This document shows, piece by piece, positions 1 through 9,285 of a DNA stretch of 64,000 nt. Every line of letters begins with the position of its first letter. Position 1 is the stretch's first letter. The translations under genes and the position numbers were made by a program. Source of the DNA: Comamonas sp. (GTDB lineage Bacteria > Pseudomonadota > Gammaproteobacteria > Burkholderiales > Burkholderiaceae_C); contig JAITLR010000009.1 of NCBI GenBank assembly GCA_031277805.1, positions 744,001 to 808,000 of the forward strand. The letters are read 5' to 3'. Below the pieces are notes generated by a model. That model searched no databases, was not told where the DNA came from, and saw only the letters and a program-made list of their open reading frames with translations.

Positions 1-2
1 AG

Positions 3-251
3 GCCGTGCCTGGTTTTGACGTGGCCACCTGGTTTGGCGTGTTTGCACCAGCCAGCCTGCCCGACAAGGATGCCCAGAAATACGCCACGGCCTTGCAGGC
101 CGCACTCAGCGCACCGGCCAACCGCGAGCAGTTCCGCAAGATGGGGATCGCCCCCGAAGACATGCGGCTGCAGGAGTTTGCTGAATTCGTGAAGCGCGAG
201 AACCGCAAGTTTCAGTTTTTGATCAACGCAACCAAGATCAAGGCCGGCTAG
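3..251 (+). CDS. Bug-family (TctC-like) solute-binding protein, C-terminal fragment
   Basis: The reading frame is open from the left edge of the window, so only the last 82 or so residues are present and the start lies outside. The segment reading FGVFAPASLPDKDAQ, followed by a charged helical tail and ending near FLINATKIKAG, matches the C-terminal lobe of periplasmic Bug receptors, which capture carboxylates and other small organic acids. Four more members of the family lie in this window. The next gene, phhA, starts 55 bases downstream on the same strand with its own strong ribosome site. Confidence 0.8.
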   Translation, partial: AVPGFDVATWFGVFAPASLPDKDAQKYATALQAALSAPANREQFRKMGIAPEDMRLQEFAEFVKRENRKFQFLINATKIKAG

Positions 252-306
252 GCACGGGCCACCTGGGGGTGGTCTGGCCGGCTTGCCAACACACAAGGAG
301 CACATG

Positions 307-1152
307 ATGGGACAAGCACCAGTGGTTTATGGCCAGTCCGACCGCCCGCCACGCGGCGATTACAGCCGCGCCAGCGCAGACTACACCTGCGCCCAGGATT
401 ACGCAGCCTATACCGAGGCCGACCACCTCACCTACCACCGACTCTATGAGCGCCAGAGCGCGCTGCTGCCAGGCCTGGCCAGCCAGCACTTCATCGATGT
501 GTTGCCGGCATTGGGTGCCAAGGAGCGCATTCCGCGCTTCGAGGAAGTCAACGAGCGCCTGTTCAAGGCCACCGGCTGGGAAATCGTCGGCGTGCCGGGA
601 TTGATTCCCGAAGTGCCGTTCTTCTCGCTGCTGGCACAGCGCAAGTTCCCCGTCACCGACTGGATTCGCAAGCCCGAGGAGTTCGAATACATCGTCGAGC
701 CCGACATCTTTCATGACCTCTTCGGCCATGTACCGCTGCTGTTCAACCCGGTAATGGCCGACTTCATCCAGGCCTATGGCCAGGGCGGCCTGAAAGCAGC
801 CGAGCTGGGCTCTTGCGAAATGCTCTCGCGCCTGTACTGGTATACGGTGGAGTTCGGCCTGATCCGCGAAAGTGGTGGCGTACGCGCCTATGGGGCGGGC
901 ATTCTGAGTTCGGCTGGCGAGCTGGCCTACAGCGTGCAAAGCTCCGAACCTCATCGCCTGCCGCTGCAGCTGGAGCGTGCCATGCGCACGCTCTACAAGA
1001 TCGACACCTATCAGCAGACCTATTTCGTCATCGACGATATGCAGCAGTTGCTGAGCTTTGCCAGCACCGACTTTGCGCCACTGTATGCCGAATTGCGTCA
1101 GCAACCCACCATCGGTGCCAAGCAATTGCTGCCCGGCGAGCAGCTGATTTGA
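307..1152 (+). CDS. phhA: Phenylalanine 4-monooxygenase
   Basis: Converts phenylalanine to tyrosine in the cytoplasm using non-haem iron, O2 and a tetrahydropterin. The protein has 281 residues, the usual size for the monomeric bacterial enzyme. The iron-binding motif DIFHDLFGHVP supplies His136 and His141, and Glu182 in YWYTVEFGL is the third ligand; these positions agree closely with the Chromobacterium enzyme. An AAGGAG ribosome site lies six bases before the second of two adjacent ATG codons, so that one was chosen; the ATG three bases earlier is possible. No pterin-4a-carbinolamine dehydratase gene is next to it, although phhB often accompanies phhA. Confidence 0.95.
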   Translation: MGQAPVVYGQSDRPPRGDYSRASADYTCAQDYAAYTEADHLTYHRLYERQSALLPGLASQHFIDVLPALGAKERIPRFEEVNERLFKATGWEIVGVPGLIPEVPFFSLLAQRKFPVTDWIRKPEEFEYIVEPDIFHDLFGHVPLLFNPVMADFIQAYGQGGLKAAELGSCEMLSRLYWYTVEFGLIRESGGVRAYGAGILSSAGELAYSVQSSEPHRLPLQLERAMRTLYKIDTYQQTYFVIDDMQQLLSFASTDFAPLYAELRQQPTIGAKQLLPGEQLI

Positions 1153-1172
1153 TTTGGGCCATTTCAGCACGT

Positions 1173-1216
1173 AGCGCTTGACCAGCAAGCGCTTTCAGCT
1201 ACTTATTAAATAGCTG
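1173..1216. repeat. Dispersed palindromic repeat, family A
   Basis: Two hairpins in tandem. AGCGCTTG and CAAGCGCT form a perfect 8-bp stem around five bases, followed by CAGCTA and TAGCTG around nine AT-rich bases. Similar AGCGCTTG / AGCTAT modules recur at about 9871, 25067, 34930, 37621, 52389 and 57936. The repeat lies between phhA and the channel gene and may act as a transcript-end structure. Confidence 0.6.
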
Positions 1217-1372
1217 ATCACACGGACTTGGCCAGGCTCCGTGCACCGCATCGGGCAGTTGCATGCTGAAACCCTGTTGGCGGCATTGCACCTATAGTTG
1301 CAGCGTACTGGCGGCCCAGAAAGTCCGCCAATCCGCGCCGCACTGCGGCCCTGATCCATTCCCCAATAGACC

Positions 1373-3844
1373 ATGCAAAACTCTTGCATCCGAATGCTGC
1401 GCTGGCTCGCAGCGCTTTATCTTTGCCTGGGCATCGCCATGGCTGCCGAACCAACGGCTTCCGTGATGGATGCTCAGGCCATATCCCTGCAACAACTGGA
1501 GCAGGCCTCCGATGCGCTGGATGCGGTGCGCAAGTCCCTGGATGACGCCGACTCCTCCGAAACCCTGCAGGCCCTGTCCGACAAAACTCTGCAGTCCAAG
1601 CGTGATGCCGACAACGCTGTCACAGCGCTGGAGCCCTTGCTCAAGCAGCTTGACGCCCGCATTGCCCAGCTAGGTCCGGTTGTCGAAGGCACCGAGGAAA
1701 GCCCTGAGCTCACGCAACAGCGCAAGGATTTGTCGCAGCAGCACAGCGATCTGGACTCGGCCATCAAGCGCGGCAAGCTGCTCTCGGTCGAAGCCAAGCA
1801 GGCTGGCGACAACATTGAAAAAATCCGGACCCAGCAATTCAATGCGCAGATTGCCCGCAAGGTCGCATCGCCACTATCGCCATCGCTGTGGAAGAAGTTC
1901 GCCACCGATCTGCCGGTGGATCTGCAGCGCATCCACGGTCTGATACGCCTGGGTGAGTCCAGCTTTGGCGCCGCCATCGAAAAGCATGGCCACAAGACGC
2001 CCATGCTGGGCGCATTGCTGGCTCTGGTGCTGATGTTTCCGCTGCGCATGTGGCTGCGCCGTCTGGGCCGCCGATTCGCGGCGTCCGATCATGCACCCAA
2101 CGGGCGCCTGCGCCGCTCGGGCCTTGCCGTGTGGATGCTGATCGTGGGCACGGTCCTGCCTGGGCTGGCCAGCCTGGTCTTCATCGAGGCCTTGCGCTCC
2201 ATCGACGCCATCGCTCCGCGCCTGCAACTGGTGGCCGATGCCTGGATCAAAGGCAGCTTCGTCGCAGCATTCTTCCTGTCCGTCAGCGCCAGCCTGCTGG
2301 TGCCCCAACACCCGTCCTGGCGGTTGCTGAATATCGACGATGAAGCCGCGCCCAAGCTCACACGCCTGGCCTGGGGCGCTGCGGGCCTGACCTGGTTCAC
2401 CATCATGCTCAACGCGGTGGATATCGCCGCTCGCACCAGCGATGTCAGCAGCGTGGCTCTGGATGGTCTCATTGCGTTGATCTATGCCGCCCTCATCATC
2501 TCGGTGCTGGTGGTCATCAAGAAGCAGCGCAAGCGCCAGCAGGTCATCGACCAAGAAAAAGCCGCCCAGCACAGCGACGAGCACCGTCCTGCCACCACCA
2601 GCAACTGGCTGATGTTTGCCTGGCTGGGCGGGCACCTGACGGTGCTGGCCGCGCTGATCGGGGCCTTGATCGGGTATTTGAACTTCTCGGTCTTCGTCGC
2701 CACGCAGATGGTGTGGGTCACCGTGGTGGTTCTGGCCACCACGCTGCTGATGAAGTTCGCCGATGACTTCTTTGGCTGGTTGTGCTCCGCCGAAAGCCGC
2801 ATCGGCAAAGGCATCTCTCTGGGCCTGGGGATGAAAGCCGCCCGCGTGGAGCAGATCGGCGTGCTGCTGTCCGCCTTCTCCCGCGTCTGCCTGATGCTGC
2901 TGGGCCTGCTGGCCCTGACCGCCCCATACGGCAACTCCAGCAGCCTGCTGAACATGACCGACACACTGACCAAGGGCCTGCCCATTGGTGACTCCGTGCT
3001 GCGTCCCATGACCATCGTGCGCGGGCTGGCTGTGCTGGTGGCAGGCCTGACCATCTTCCGCACGCTGCAGCACTGGCTGGTGGAAACCTATCTGCCCAAG
3101 ACCGAGCTGGACATCGGCGCGCGCAACTCCATCAGCACCGTGGCCCGCTATGTGGGCATCACGCTGTCGGCTCTGTGGACGCTGGCAGCTCTGGGAATCG
3201 GTTTCGAGAAAGTTGCACTGCTGGCCAGTGCGCTGTCCGTGGGTATCGGTTTTGGTCTGCAGGCCATCACGCAGAACTTTGTCTCGGGTCTGATCCTGTT
3301 GGCCGAGCGTCCCGTCAAACTGGGTGACCGCGTACGCATCGGCGATCAGGTCGGCGATATTCGCCGCATCAGCGTGCGCGCCACCGAAATTCAGACCGAT
3401 GACAAATCCACCGTCATCGTTCCCAACTCCGAGTTCATCACCAAGTCCGTGCAGAACCTGACCATGGATGGCGCTCTGGGTCGTATCTCGATTGCGTTTT
3501 CCGTGCCGCTGAACACCGACATCGTCAAATTACGCGAAGTGCTGCTCGGCTTATACAAAGAGCATGACAACGTGCTCGCCAATCCAGCTCCATCCATGTA
3601 TGTGGACTCCATCAACGGCAGCGTGGTCAACATCACCAGCTTCGGTCATGTCTCCAGCTCGCGCAATGTCTACAGCACACGCAGCGACCTGCTGTTCGGC
3701 CTGCTGCAGCGCTGCGCCGAGCAGAAAATCCCGCTGGTATCGGCCACCGACATCCACCTGATTCAGGACCGCCCTGCGCCCCCGCTGCCTGTCACCGACA
3801 GACCACCGGAGCTGGACGATTCGGACAAACGCCCTGCGACCTGA
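1373..3844 (+). CDS. Large MscS-family mechanosensitive channel with DUF3772-like N-terminus
   Basis: Inner-membrane protein of 823 residues. It has a signal-peptide-like start (LRWLAALYLCLGIAMA), a long periplasmic coiled-coil region to about residue 150, then a DUF3772-like segment around SPLSPSLWKKFATDLP. About ten membrane helices follow, ending in the conserved MscS pore and beta domain (SVGIGFGLQAITQNFVSGL, then RPVKLGDRVRIGDQVG and VIVPNSEF). Such large members (YbiO/MscK-like) release solutes on osmotic down-shock. The start could also be the ATG seven codons downstream. Its stop is nine bases from the end of the convergent hydrolase gene. Confidence 0.9.
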   Translation: MQNSCIRMLRWLAALYLCLGIAMAAEPTASVMDAQAISLQQLEQASDALDAVRKSLDDADSSETLQALSDKTLQSKRDADNAVTALEPLLKQLDARIAQLGPVVEGTEESPELTQQRKDLSQQHSDLDSAIKRGKLLSVEAKQAGDNIEKIRTQQFNAQIARKVASPLSPSLWKKFATDLPVDLQRIHGLIRLGESSFGAAIEKHGHKTPMLGALLALVLMFPLRMWLRRLGRRFAASDHAPNGRLRRSGLAVWMLIVGTVLPGLASLVFIEALRSIDAIAPRLQLVADAWIKGSFVAAFFLSVSASLLVPQHPSWRLLNIDDEAAPKLTRLAWGAAGLTWFTIMLNAVDIAARTSDVSSVALDGLIALIYAALIISVLVVIKKQRKRQQVIDQEKAAQHSDEHRPATTSNWLMFAWLGGHLTVLAALIGALIGYLNFSVFVATQMVWVTVVVLATTLLMKFADDFFGWLCSAESRIGKGISLGLGMKAARVEQIGVLLSAFSRVCLMLLGLLALTAPYGNSSSLLNMTDTLTKGLPIGDSVLRPMTIVRGLAVLVAGLTIFRTLQHWLVETYLPKTELDIGARNSISTVARYVGITLSALWTLAALGIGFEKVALLASALSVGIGFGLQAITQNFVSGLILLAERPVKLGDRVRIGDQVGDIRRISVRATEIQTDDKSTVIVPNSEFITKSVQNLTMDGALGRISIAFSVPLNTDIVKLREVLLGLYKEHDNVLANPAPSMYVDSINGSVVNITSFGHVSSSRNVYSTRSDLLFGLLQRCAEQKIPLVSATDIHLIQDRPAPPLPVTDRPPELDDSDKRPAT

Positions 3845-3853
3845 TTCCAGGGA

Positions 3854-4765
3854 CTAGGGCCGCTGCTGCAACCGCTGCCTCAGCCGCAGGCAGTGCATCC
3901 AGACCCGCTCGTCAAACAGCAGCTGCATATGCGCAGCATCCTCCACCTGATGCTGCTGCGCGCCCTCCATCATCGCCAGCGTCGGCGGGAACACGATGTT
4001 GTCGCTGCTGCTGCACCAGCAGCTCATGGAGACATCGGCAGGCAAGGGGCCCAGCGCCTGCAGCCATTCGCCGGCCTCACGCATATCGCGCGCAGGCAGG
4101 CGGTGGGCAAACCGCGCCAGCCATGTCCCGCCATGGGGCGTGGCCACGGTCACCACATGGGCCGCATATTGCGAGCGCTGGCTGGCTGTCAAGGTCTTGA
4201 GCCAGGCCCTCACCACCAGCCCGCCCATGCTGTGCGCCACCAACAGTGGTGCTCGCCCCGTCTGCCGCACCATCTGCTGTACACAGCGGTGCAGGTCCGC
4301 CACCATGGCATCGACCGGATACCCATGGGCAGGCTCCAGCGTCATCGCCGCACAGGCAATATCGCGTGTCCTCAGATTTCTGAGCCATGGGTTCCACACC
4401 GCACGGCTACAGAAATAGCCATGCACCAGCACCATGCCAACCTGCCCTTGAGCGTTGGCCGGCCAGAAGTCAGGCTCGGCCTGAGAGCGAAACGGTATGC
4501 GCCAGCCAAATATCTGCAGTGAAAGCCGCCACTCCGCCAGCCAGGCGCGCAGCACCACGACCGCTGACGGCATTGGCAACTGGCGGCTGCGCAGCACATG
4601 GCGCATCAGCAGCATCTGCAGACCCAGTTGCGCTCCCGCCCCGCAGGCCAGTACCGCGACACCAGCGGCAGCCAGCCACGGCCTGCCCGCCCCCCAGAAG
4701 CCGCACCACAGCAACGCAGCCGTCAAGTGGGTCAGCACCACGGAGCGCCAAAACCAGATATTCAC
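3854..4765 (-). CDS. Alpha/beta-hydrolase, lipase/esterase-like, membrane-anchored
   Basis: A 303-residue protein with hydrophobic helices in the first 50 residues, which may anchor it in the membrane, followed by an alpha/beta-hydrolase fold. The oxyanion segment is VLVHGYFCSRAVW and the nucleophile elbow is AHSMGG. A late DERVWM/AAHMQLL region probably provides the catalytic His. This resembles triacylglycerol lipases and PGAP1-like hydrolases; the substrate cannot be told. The start is GTG, with an AAGGAG nine bases before it. It is divergent from fadD, so a joint role in lipid use is possible but unproven. Confidence 0.8.
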   Translation of the reverse strand: MNIWFWRSVVLTHLTAALLWCGFWGAGRPWLAAAGVAVLACGAGAQLGLQMLLMRHVLRSRQLPMPSAVVVLRAWLAEWRLSLQIFGWRIPFRSQAEPDFWPANAQGQVGMVLVHGYFCSRAVWNPWLRNLRTRDIACAAMTLEPAHGYPVDAMVADLHRCVQQMVRQTGRAPLLVAHSMGGLVVRAWLKTLTASQRSQYAAHVVTVATPHGGTWLARFAHRLPARDMREAGEWLQALGPLPADVSMSCWCSSSDNIVFPPTLAMMEGAQQHQVEDAAHMQLLFDERVWMHCLRLRQRLQQRP

Positions 4766-4935
4766 CGCCTGCCACTCCTTCGTACGTTCGTTTCGCGTGA
4801 CCTCGCCTAGGACAAGCCCCGGTAGACCCCTGCACGGTGCTTGCCCAGAATCTGCCGCACAGCACCGCTGGGCACGCTCCCTCTCAACCTGCGCCTCAAC
4901 TCTTCGGCATCAAGGCGCCACTTCAAGGTTTCGCT

Positions 4936-6642
4936 ATGGAAATCGCAGCACCCTGGTTCAAGAACTATCCACCCAATGTGCCGCATGAAGTGCATCCCGA
5001 GCAATACCGCTCGCTGGTGCATATGCTCGAAGATGCCTTTACCCAGCATGCCGAACGCCCATTCTCGGTCTGCATGGACCGCTGGATGAGCTATGCCGAG
5101 CTGGACCAGCTGTCCAGGCAACTGGGAGCCTGGCTGCAAAGTCTGAATCTGGAGCCCGGTGCCCGCGTGGCCATCATGCTGCCCAATGTGCCGCAGTTCG
5201 CCGTCAGCATGGCTGGCGTGCTGCGCGCGGGCTTCACCTGCGTGAACGTCAATCCGCTGTACACGGCCCGGGAGCTTGAGCATCAGCTCAAGGATTCGGG
5301 CGCCACCGCCATCATCATTCTGGAAAACTTTGCCCACACCCTGGGTGATGTACTGGAGCGCACCGCCATTCGGCATATCTGCCTGACGGGCATGGGCGAC
5401 CTGCTGGGCGGCCTCTACGGTAGCTGGATCACCTTTGCCGTACGCCATCTGGCCAAGATGGTGCCGGCCTTTGATTTACCGTTGGGATCAGGTAGCGAAC
5501 AGCGCCAGGTCACGCCTTTCAACAAGGCTCTGGCTGCGGGAGCAAGCCTCCAGCTCGCGCCCAGCAATGCCACCCTCGACTCGACTGCTTTCCTGCAGTA
5601 CACGGGCGGCACCACTGGCCTGTCCAAAGGCGCGGTACTGACCCATCGCAATATCGTGGCCGCCACGCTGCAAGCGCATAGCTGGTTCACCCCTGCACTC
5701 GATGGCCGGGTCAAGGCCGAAGAGACCCATATCGTGGCTGCCTTGCCGCTGTATCACATCTTCGCACTCACGGTGAGCCTGTTTGCCATGCGCCTGGGCG
5801 CCAGCCTGAGCCTGATTCCCAATCCGCGCGACATTCCCAAGTTCGTCAAGGTGCTCAAGAAGCGCCCCTTCCATATCCTGCCGGCGGTGAACACCTTGTT
5901 CAATGCGCTGCTCAACAATCCCGAATTCCGCCAGCTGGATTTCTCGCAATTGTTCATCTCGCAGGCTGGCGGCATGGCCGCCTCGGAAGGCACGGCACGC
6001 CAGTGGCAGCAAGTCACGGGCTGCGCCATGATCGAAGGCTGGGGCATGAGCGAAACCTGTGCCATCGGCACCAACAACCCCGTCACCAACCGGCAGTTCA
6101 CAGGCTCCATCGGCTTGCCACTGCCCAGCATCTCGGTCGCCATCAAGGATGACGACGGCCAGGATGTCCCGCTCGGCGAGGCGGGCGAGCTCTGCATCAA
6201 AGGCCCCAATGTCATGCCCGGCTACTACAACCAGCCGGCAGAGACCGCCAAGGCCTTCACCGCCGACGGCTATATGCGCACCGGCGACATCGGCGTGCTG
6301 GGCGACGACGGCTATGCCCGCATCATCGACCGCAAAAAGGACATGATGGTGGTCAGCGGCTTCAACGTCTATCCCAACGAACTGGAAAACGTCATCTCCC
6401 TATGCCCCGGCGTGCTGGAATGCGCGGCCGTGGGCGTGCAGGACGATCGCCAGGGCGAAGCCATCAAGGTCTATGTGGTGCGCAGCGACCCGTCGCTGAC
6501 CGAAGACCGCGTGCTGCGCTACTGCCATGAGCAGCTGACCGGCTACAAGCGCCCACGCTTCATCGAGTTTCGTGACGAGCTGCCCAAGACCAATGTGGGC
6601 AAGATCTTGCGCCGGGAACTGCGGGACAAAGCCCAGGCCTGA
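4936..6642 (+). CDS. fadD: Long-chain-fatty-acid--CoA ligase
   Basis: Activates long-chain fatty acids to acyl-CoA with ATP for beta-oxidation, at the inner face of the membrane. The chosen start gives 568 residues, close to E. coli FadD (561). The AMP-binding P-loop YTGGTTGLSKG begins at Tyr222; GWGMSETCAIG and the hinge/acyl-binding block GYMRTGDIGVLGDDGYARIIDRKKD follow, and a C-terminal KTNVGKILRRELR carries the catalytic Lys. An in-frame ATG 99 bases upstream would add a poorly conserved tail. A single gene with no beta-oxidation neighbours. Confidence 0.93.
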   Translation: MEIAAPWFKNYPPNVPHEVHPEQYRSLVHMLEDAFTQHAERPFSVCMDRWMSYAELDQLSRQLGAWLQSLNLEPGARVAIMLPNVPQFAVSMAGVLRAGFTCVNVNPLYTARELEHQLKDSGATAIIILENFAHTLGDVLERTAIRHICLTGMGDLLGGLYGSWITFAVRHLAKMVPAFDLPLGSGSEQRQVTPFNKALAAGASLQLAPSNATLDSTAFLQYTGGTTGLSKGAVLTHRNIVAATLQAHSWFTPALDGRVKAEETHIVAALPLYHIFALTVSLFAMRLGASLSLIPNPRDIPKFVKVLKKRPFHILPAVNTLFNALLNNPEFRQLDFSQLFISQAGGMAASEGTARQWQQVTGCAMIEGWGMSETCAIGTNNPVTNRQFTGSIGLPLPSISVAIKDDDGQDVPLGEAGELCIKGPNVMPGYYNQPAETAKAFTADGYMRTGDIGVLGDDGYARIIDRKKDMMVVSGFNVYPNELENVISLCPGVLECAAVGVQDDRQGEAIKVYVVRSDPSLTEDRVLRYCHEQLTGYKRPRFIEFRDELPKTNVGKILRRELRDKAQA

Positions 6643-6683
6643 GAGGACAGAACCGAGAAATTTCAAAAAAAACGACGTGTTTT

Positions 6684-6713
6684 CCCTGAGCACCAAAAAC
6701 TTGCTGCTACAAT
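6684..6713 (+). promoter_or_regulatory. Probable tRNA-Val promoter
   Basis: A TACAAT -10 hexamer lies 12 bases before the mature tRNA. The -35 region is weak (around TGAGCA). It sits just past the fadD stop in an A/T-rich patch. Confidence 0.45.
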
Positions 6714-6724
6714 TGCGGTCTTCG

Positions 6725-6799
6725 GGGTGATTAGCTCAGCGGTAGAGCACTGCCTTCACACGGCAGGGGTCACATGTTCGATCCATGTATCGCGCACCA
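6725..6799 (+). tRNA. tRNA-Val(CAC) with a mismatched acceptor stem
   Basis: A 75-nt cloverleaf including an encoded CCA end. The D arm is GCTC...GAGC, the anticodon stem is CTGCC/GGCAG around TTCACAC (anticodon CAC), and the T arm is ACATG TTCGATC CATGT. The acceptor strands GGGTGAT and ATCGCGC pair at six of seven positions: position 4-69 is a T-G wobble and position 2-71 is a G-G clash. All other features are normal, so it is called a tRNA, but the clash is unusual. Confidence 0.85.
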
Positions 6800-6805
6800 G
6801 ACAAA

Positions 6806-6840
6806 GCCTCTTGAATTTCGATTCAAGAGGCTTTTTCTTT
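6806..6840 (+). terminator. Rho-independent terminator of tRNA-Val
   Basis: A perfect 11-bp stem (GCCTCTTGAAT / ATTCAAGAGGC) around a TTCG tetraloop, followed by TTTTTCTTT. It begins six bases after the CCA end. Confidence 0.92.
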
Positions 6841-6987
6841 TGCCCGAACGGCAGCAGGCCCAAAAAAATCGGCAGGGCACCAGCCGGCCTCCTTCTTTTG
6901 CAGGATGCCGACCGCTCCCCGGGTTTGCACAATGGTCTTCAAAGACAAGCGGCGCGCACAGCGCCGCATTCATAAGAAGACATTGCC

Positions 6988-7437
6988 ATGAACCACACCG
7001 CCCCCTGGTCTGGGGAGACCATCTGCTCCTGGGCCACGGGCCCATGGATGAGCTGCACCAAGAGTTTGTCGAGCTGATTGCCCTGCTGCAAACAGCCGAA
7101 GACAGCGAGCTGCCCCGTCTGCTGCAAGCCATGCAGACCCATCTGCAGCATCACTTCGCCGAGGAAGACGGCTGGATGCTGAGCACCTCTTTTCCCGCCG
7201 CGCGACTGCCATATCGACGAGCATGCAGCCGTGCTCAAGTCCGTGGCCGAAGTCCGTGAAAAGCTGGCTCAGGGCAATGTGGCCCTCTGCCACGACCTGG
7301 TGCGTGCACTGGCGGACTGGTTCCCCGGCCATGCCACCCATCTGGACTCGGCCCTGGCGCACTGGATGAGCAAGCAACGCTTTGGCGGCAAGCCGGTGGT
7401 GATCCGCCGCGACCTCCAGACTTCGGTGCCGGACTGA
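6988..7437 (+). pseudogene. Bacteriohemerythrin gene interrupted by two compensating frameshifts
   Basis: Hemerythrins bind O2 at a di-iron centre. The coding signal starts at an ATG in one frame, moves to a second frame for about 190 bases and returns to the first. The conserved opening PLVWGDHLLLGHGPMD is only readable if one C is added to the CCCCC run at 7001-7005. The segment FPARDCHIDEHAAVLKSV needs one base removed from the GCCGCG tract near 7195-7203. The repaired product is about 149 residues and keeps all expected iron ligands (GHGPMDELH, HFAEED, HIDEH, HATHLD). Either a decayed gene or sequencing errors; the intact ligand set favours the latter or a very recent event. Confidence 0.75.
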
Positions 7438-7509
7438 GACGACAGTGCCCGCGCCAGGCCTCTGCTAGTCTTGCAGCCAGCAAGAACAAAACCCAAAGAG
7501 ACAAGCCCG

Positions 7510-8460
7510 ATGACCGAAGCGCCTTTTTTGCTGCCTGGCCTTACCGTGCTGGAGCGCGGCTGGCTGTCCGCCAACAACATCGTCTTTGCCTCAGCCGCTG
7601 ATGATGCCGAGGGCGCCGCCGTGGTGGATACAGGCTATGTCACCCACTCCGAGCAAACGCTGGCCCTGATTGCCCAGACGCTGCAGGGCCAGCCGCTGGC
7701 ACGCATTCTCAACACCCACCTTCACAGCGACCACTGCGGCGGCAACGCGGCCCTGCAGGCCGCTTACCCACAGCTGCAGACCTGGATTGCGCCGGGTCAG
7801 GCCGACGATGTGCGCAGTTGGAATGAAGCCGCCCTCAGCTACCTGCCCACGGGCCAGGAATGCCCGCGCTTTGCCGTCACCGGTGTGCTGCAGCCCGGCA
7901 CCAGCGTGCGCCTGTCAGGGCGCAACTGGCAGATTCATGCGGCGCCCGGGCATGACCCGCACTCGGTGATTCTGTTCGAGCCCGACAGCCGCACGCTGAT
8001 CTCTGCCGATGCGTTATGGGAAAACGGCTTTGGCGTGGTCTTCCCCGAGATCGAAGGCCTGCAGGCCTTTGACGAGGTGGCCGCCACGCTGGACTGCATA
8101 GAGCAGCTCAAGCCACTGACCATCATTCCCGGTCATGGCAGCGTATTCAGCGATGTGGATGCGGCGCTGACCATTGCGCGCAAGCGGCTGGACGGCTTTG
8201 TGCAGTCTCCGCTGCGCCACGCCAGCTATGCGGCCAAGGTCTTGCTCAAGTACAAGCTGCTGGAGTGGCAGCAGATCAGCCTGCAGGATCTGGGCCTGTG
8301 GCTGCAGAAAACGCCTTATTTCGGCGTGCTGCACCAGCGCTATTTTGGCGACCAGACCCCGGCGCAATGGCAGCAGTCGCTGGTGGATTCACTCGTGGCC
8401 AGCAAGGCCGCCAGCCTGCAGCCCCGAGAGGGACAAAGCGCTTTGCTGCTCAACCTCTGA
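7510..8460 (+). CDS. MBL-fold metallo-hydrolase
   Basis: A cytoplasmic hydrolase of the metallo-beta-lactamase superfamily, 316 residues. The zinc motif THLHSDHCGGN gives His70, His72, Asp74 and His75; later metal residues lie in APGHDPHSVILFE, SADALWENGFG and IIPGHGSVF. A C-terminal helical region of about 100 residues is like that of glyoxalase-II-type hydrolases. The start follows a GAGAC-type ribosome site; an in-frame upstream ATG is less likely. The substrate is unknown. It ends 23 bases from the convergent siderophore-interacting gene. Confidence 0.85.
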   Translation: MTEAPFLLPGLTVLERGWLSANNIVFASAADDAEGAAVVDTGYVTHSEQTLALIAQTLQGQPLARILNTHLHSDHCGGNAALQAAYPQLQTWIAPGQADDVRSWNEAALSYLPTGQECPRFAVTGVLQPGTSVRLSGRNWQIHAAPGHDPHSVILFEPDSRTLISADALWENGFGVVFPEIEGLQAFDEVAATLDCIEQLKPLTIIPGHGSVFSDVDAALTIARKRLDGFVQSPLRHASYAAKVLLKYKLLEWQQISLQDLGLWLQKTPYFGVLHQRYFGDQTPAQWQQSLVDSLVASKAASLQPREGQSALLLNL

Positions 8461-8483
8461 CTGCACCAGCAAGCAAGTCCTGA

Positions 8484-9272
8484 TCAACTGTTGGCGCTCA
8501 GCTCTTCATGGAAAGCAGCCTCGCCCTGCTTCCAGTACGCGGCAATACGCATGCGCTTGGGGTTGGCTCCGGGCTTGGCCAGAATGCGCTTGCGCAGATC
8601 GGCCATGACCCGGCTTTCACCGGCGGCCCAGACAAAGCCATCCCCCTCGGGCAGTTGCAGCGCATCGGCAGCATCGGCCAGCGAAGTCACCCACTGCAGA
8701 TCCAGCGTGGCAGCACTGTTCCATACACGTTGATCGGCCGGCCGGGCCTGTGCCCGCACGATGGCACGGCTGCCAGCGGGCAGCTCGGCCAGGCGGCGCT
8801 CGATGGCGGGCATGGCCGACTCGTCACCCAGCAGCACATGCCAGTCCAGATCCACCGGAATCACCAGGCTGCCGCGCGGTCCGGCCAGACCCAGCCACTG
8901 CCCCAGGGGTGCGCTGCGCGCCCATTCCACCGCCGGGCCTGAACCGTGCTCGGCAAATTCAAGCTGCAAGGTATTGCGGGTCGCGTCGTAGTTGAGCGGC
9001 GTGTAGTCGCGCATGGTGGGGCGCTCGCCTTCGATATGCGGACGGCCATCAACCATCTGCGGCAGATTGGGCTTGTCCAGCCCGGACTGCGGCAGTATGA
9101 GTTTGGTGTGATCGTCAAAGCCGGCGCTGACAAAGCCTGCCAGCTCGGGGCCACCGACGGTCAAACGGATAAATCCAGGGCTGATCTGTTCGCGTGCCAG
9201 CAATTGCACATGGCGGGAGCGAAATTCGTGACGTACACGTTGCATGATGGCTGCTGTCTCGGTGTTGGACAT
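8484..9272 (-). CDS. Siderophore-interacting protein (ferric-siderophore reductase, ViuB/YqjH-like)
   Basis: A 262-residue flavoprotein of the SIP family, thought to release iron from imported ferric siderophores in the cytoplasm with NAD(P)H. It has an N-terminal FAD-binding barrel (RHVQLLAREQISPGFIRLTV, then RDYTPLNYD) and a C-terminal pyridine-nucleotide half (LLGDESAMPAIERRLAELP, and WAAGESRVMADLRKRIL). The ATG used has a GAAGAA ribosome site; the longer frame start ten codons upstream overlaps the operator. It is divergent from a MarR regulator and close to two TonB receptors. Confidence 0.92.
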   Translation of the reverse strand: MSNTETAAIMQRVRHEFRSRHVQLLAREQISPGFIRLTVGGPELAGFVSAGFDDHTKLILPQSGLDKPNLPQMVDGRPHIEGERPTMRDYTPLNYDATRNTLQLEFAEHGSGPAVEWARSAPLGQWLGLAGPRGSLVIPVDLDWHVLLGDESAMPAIERRLAELPAGSRAIVRAQARPADQRVWNSAATLDLQWVTSLADAADALQLPEGDGFVWAAGESRVMADLRKRILAKPGANPKRMRIAAYWKQGEAAFHEELSANS

Positions 9273-9285
9273 ATTCTTCAATAAG

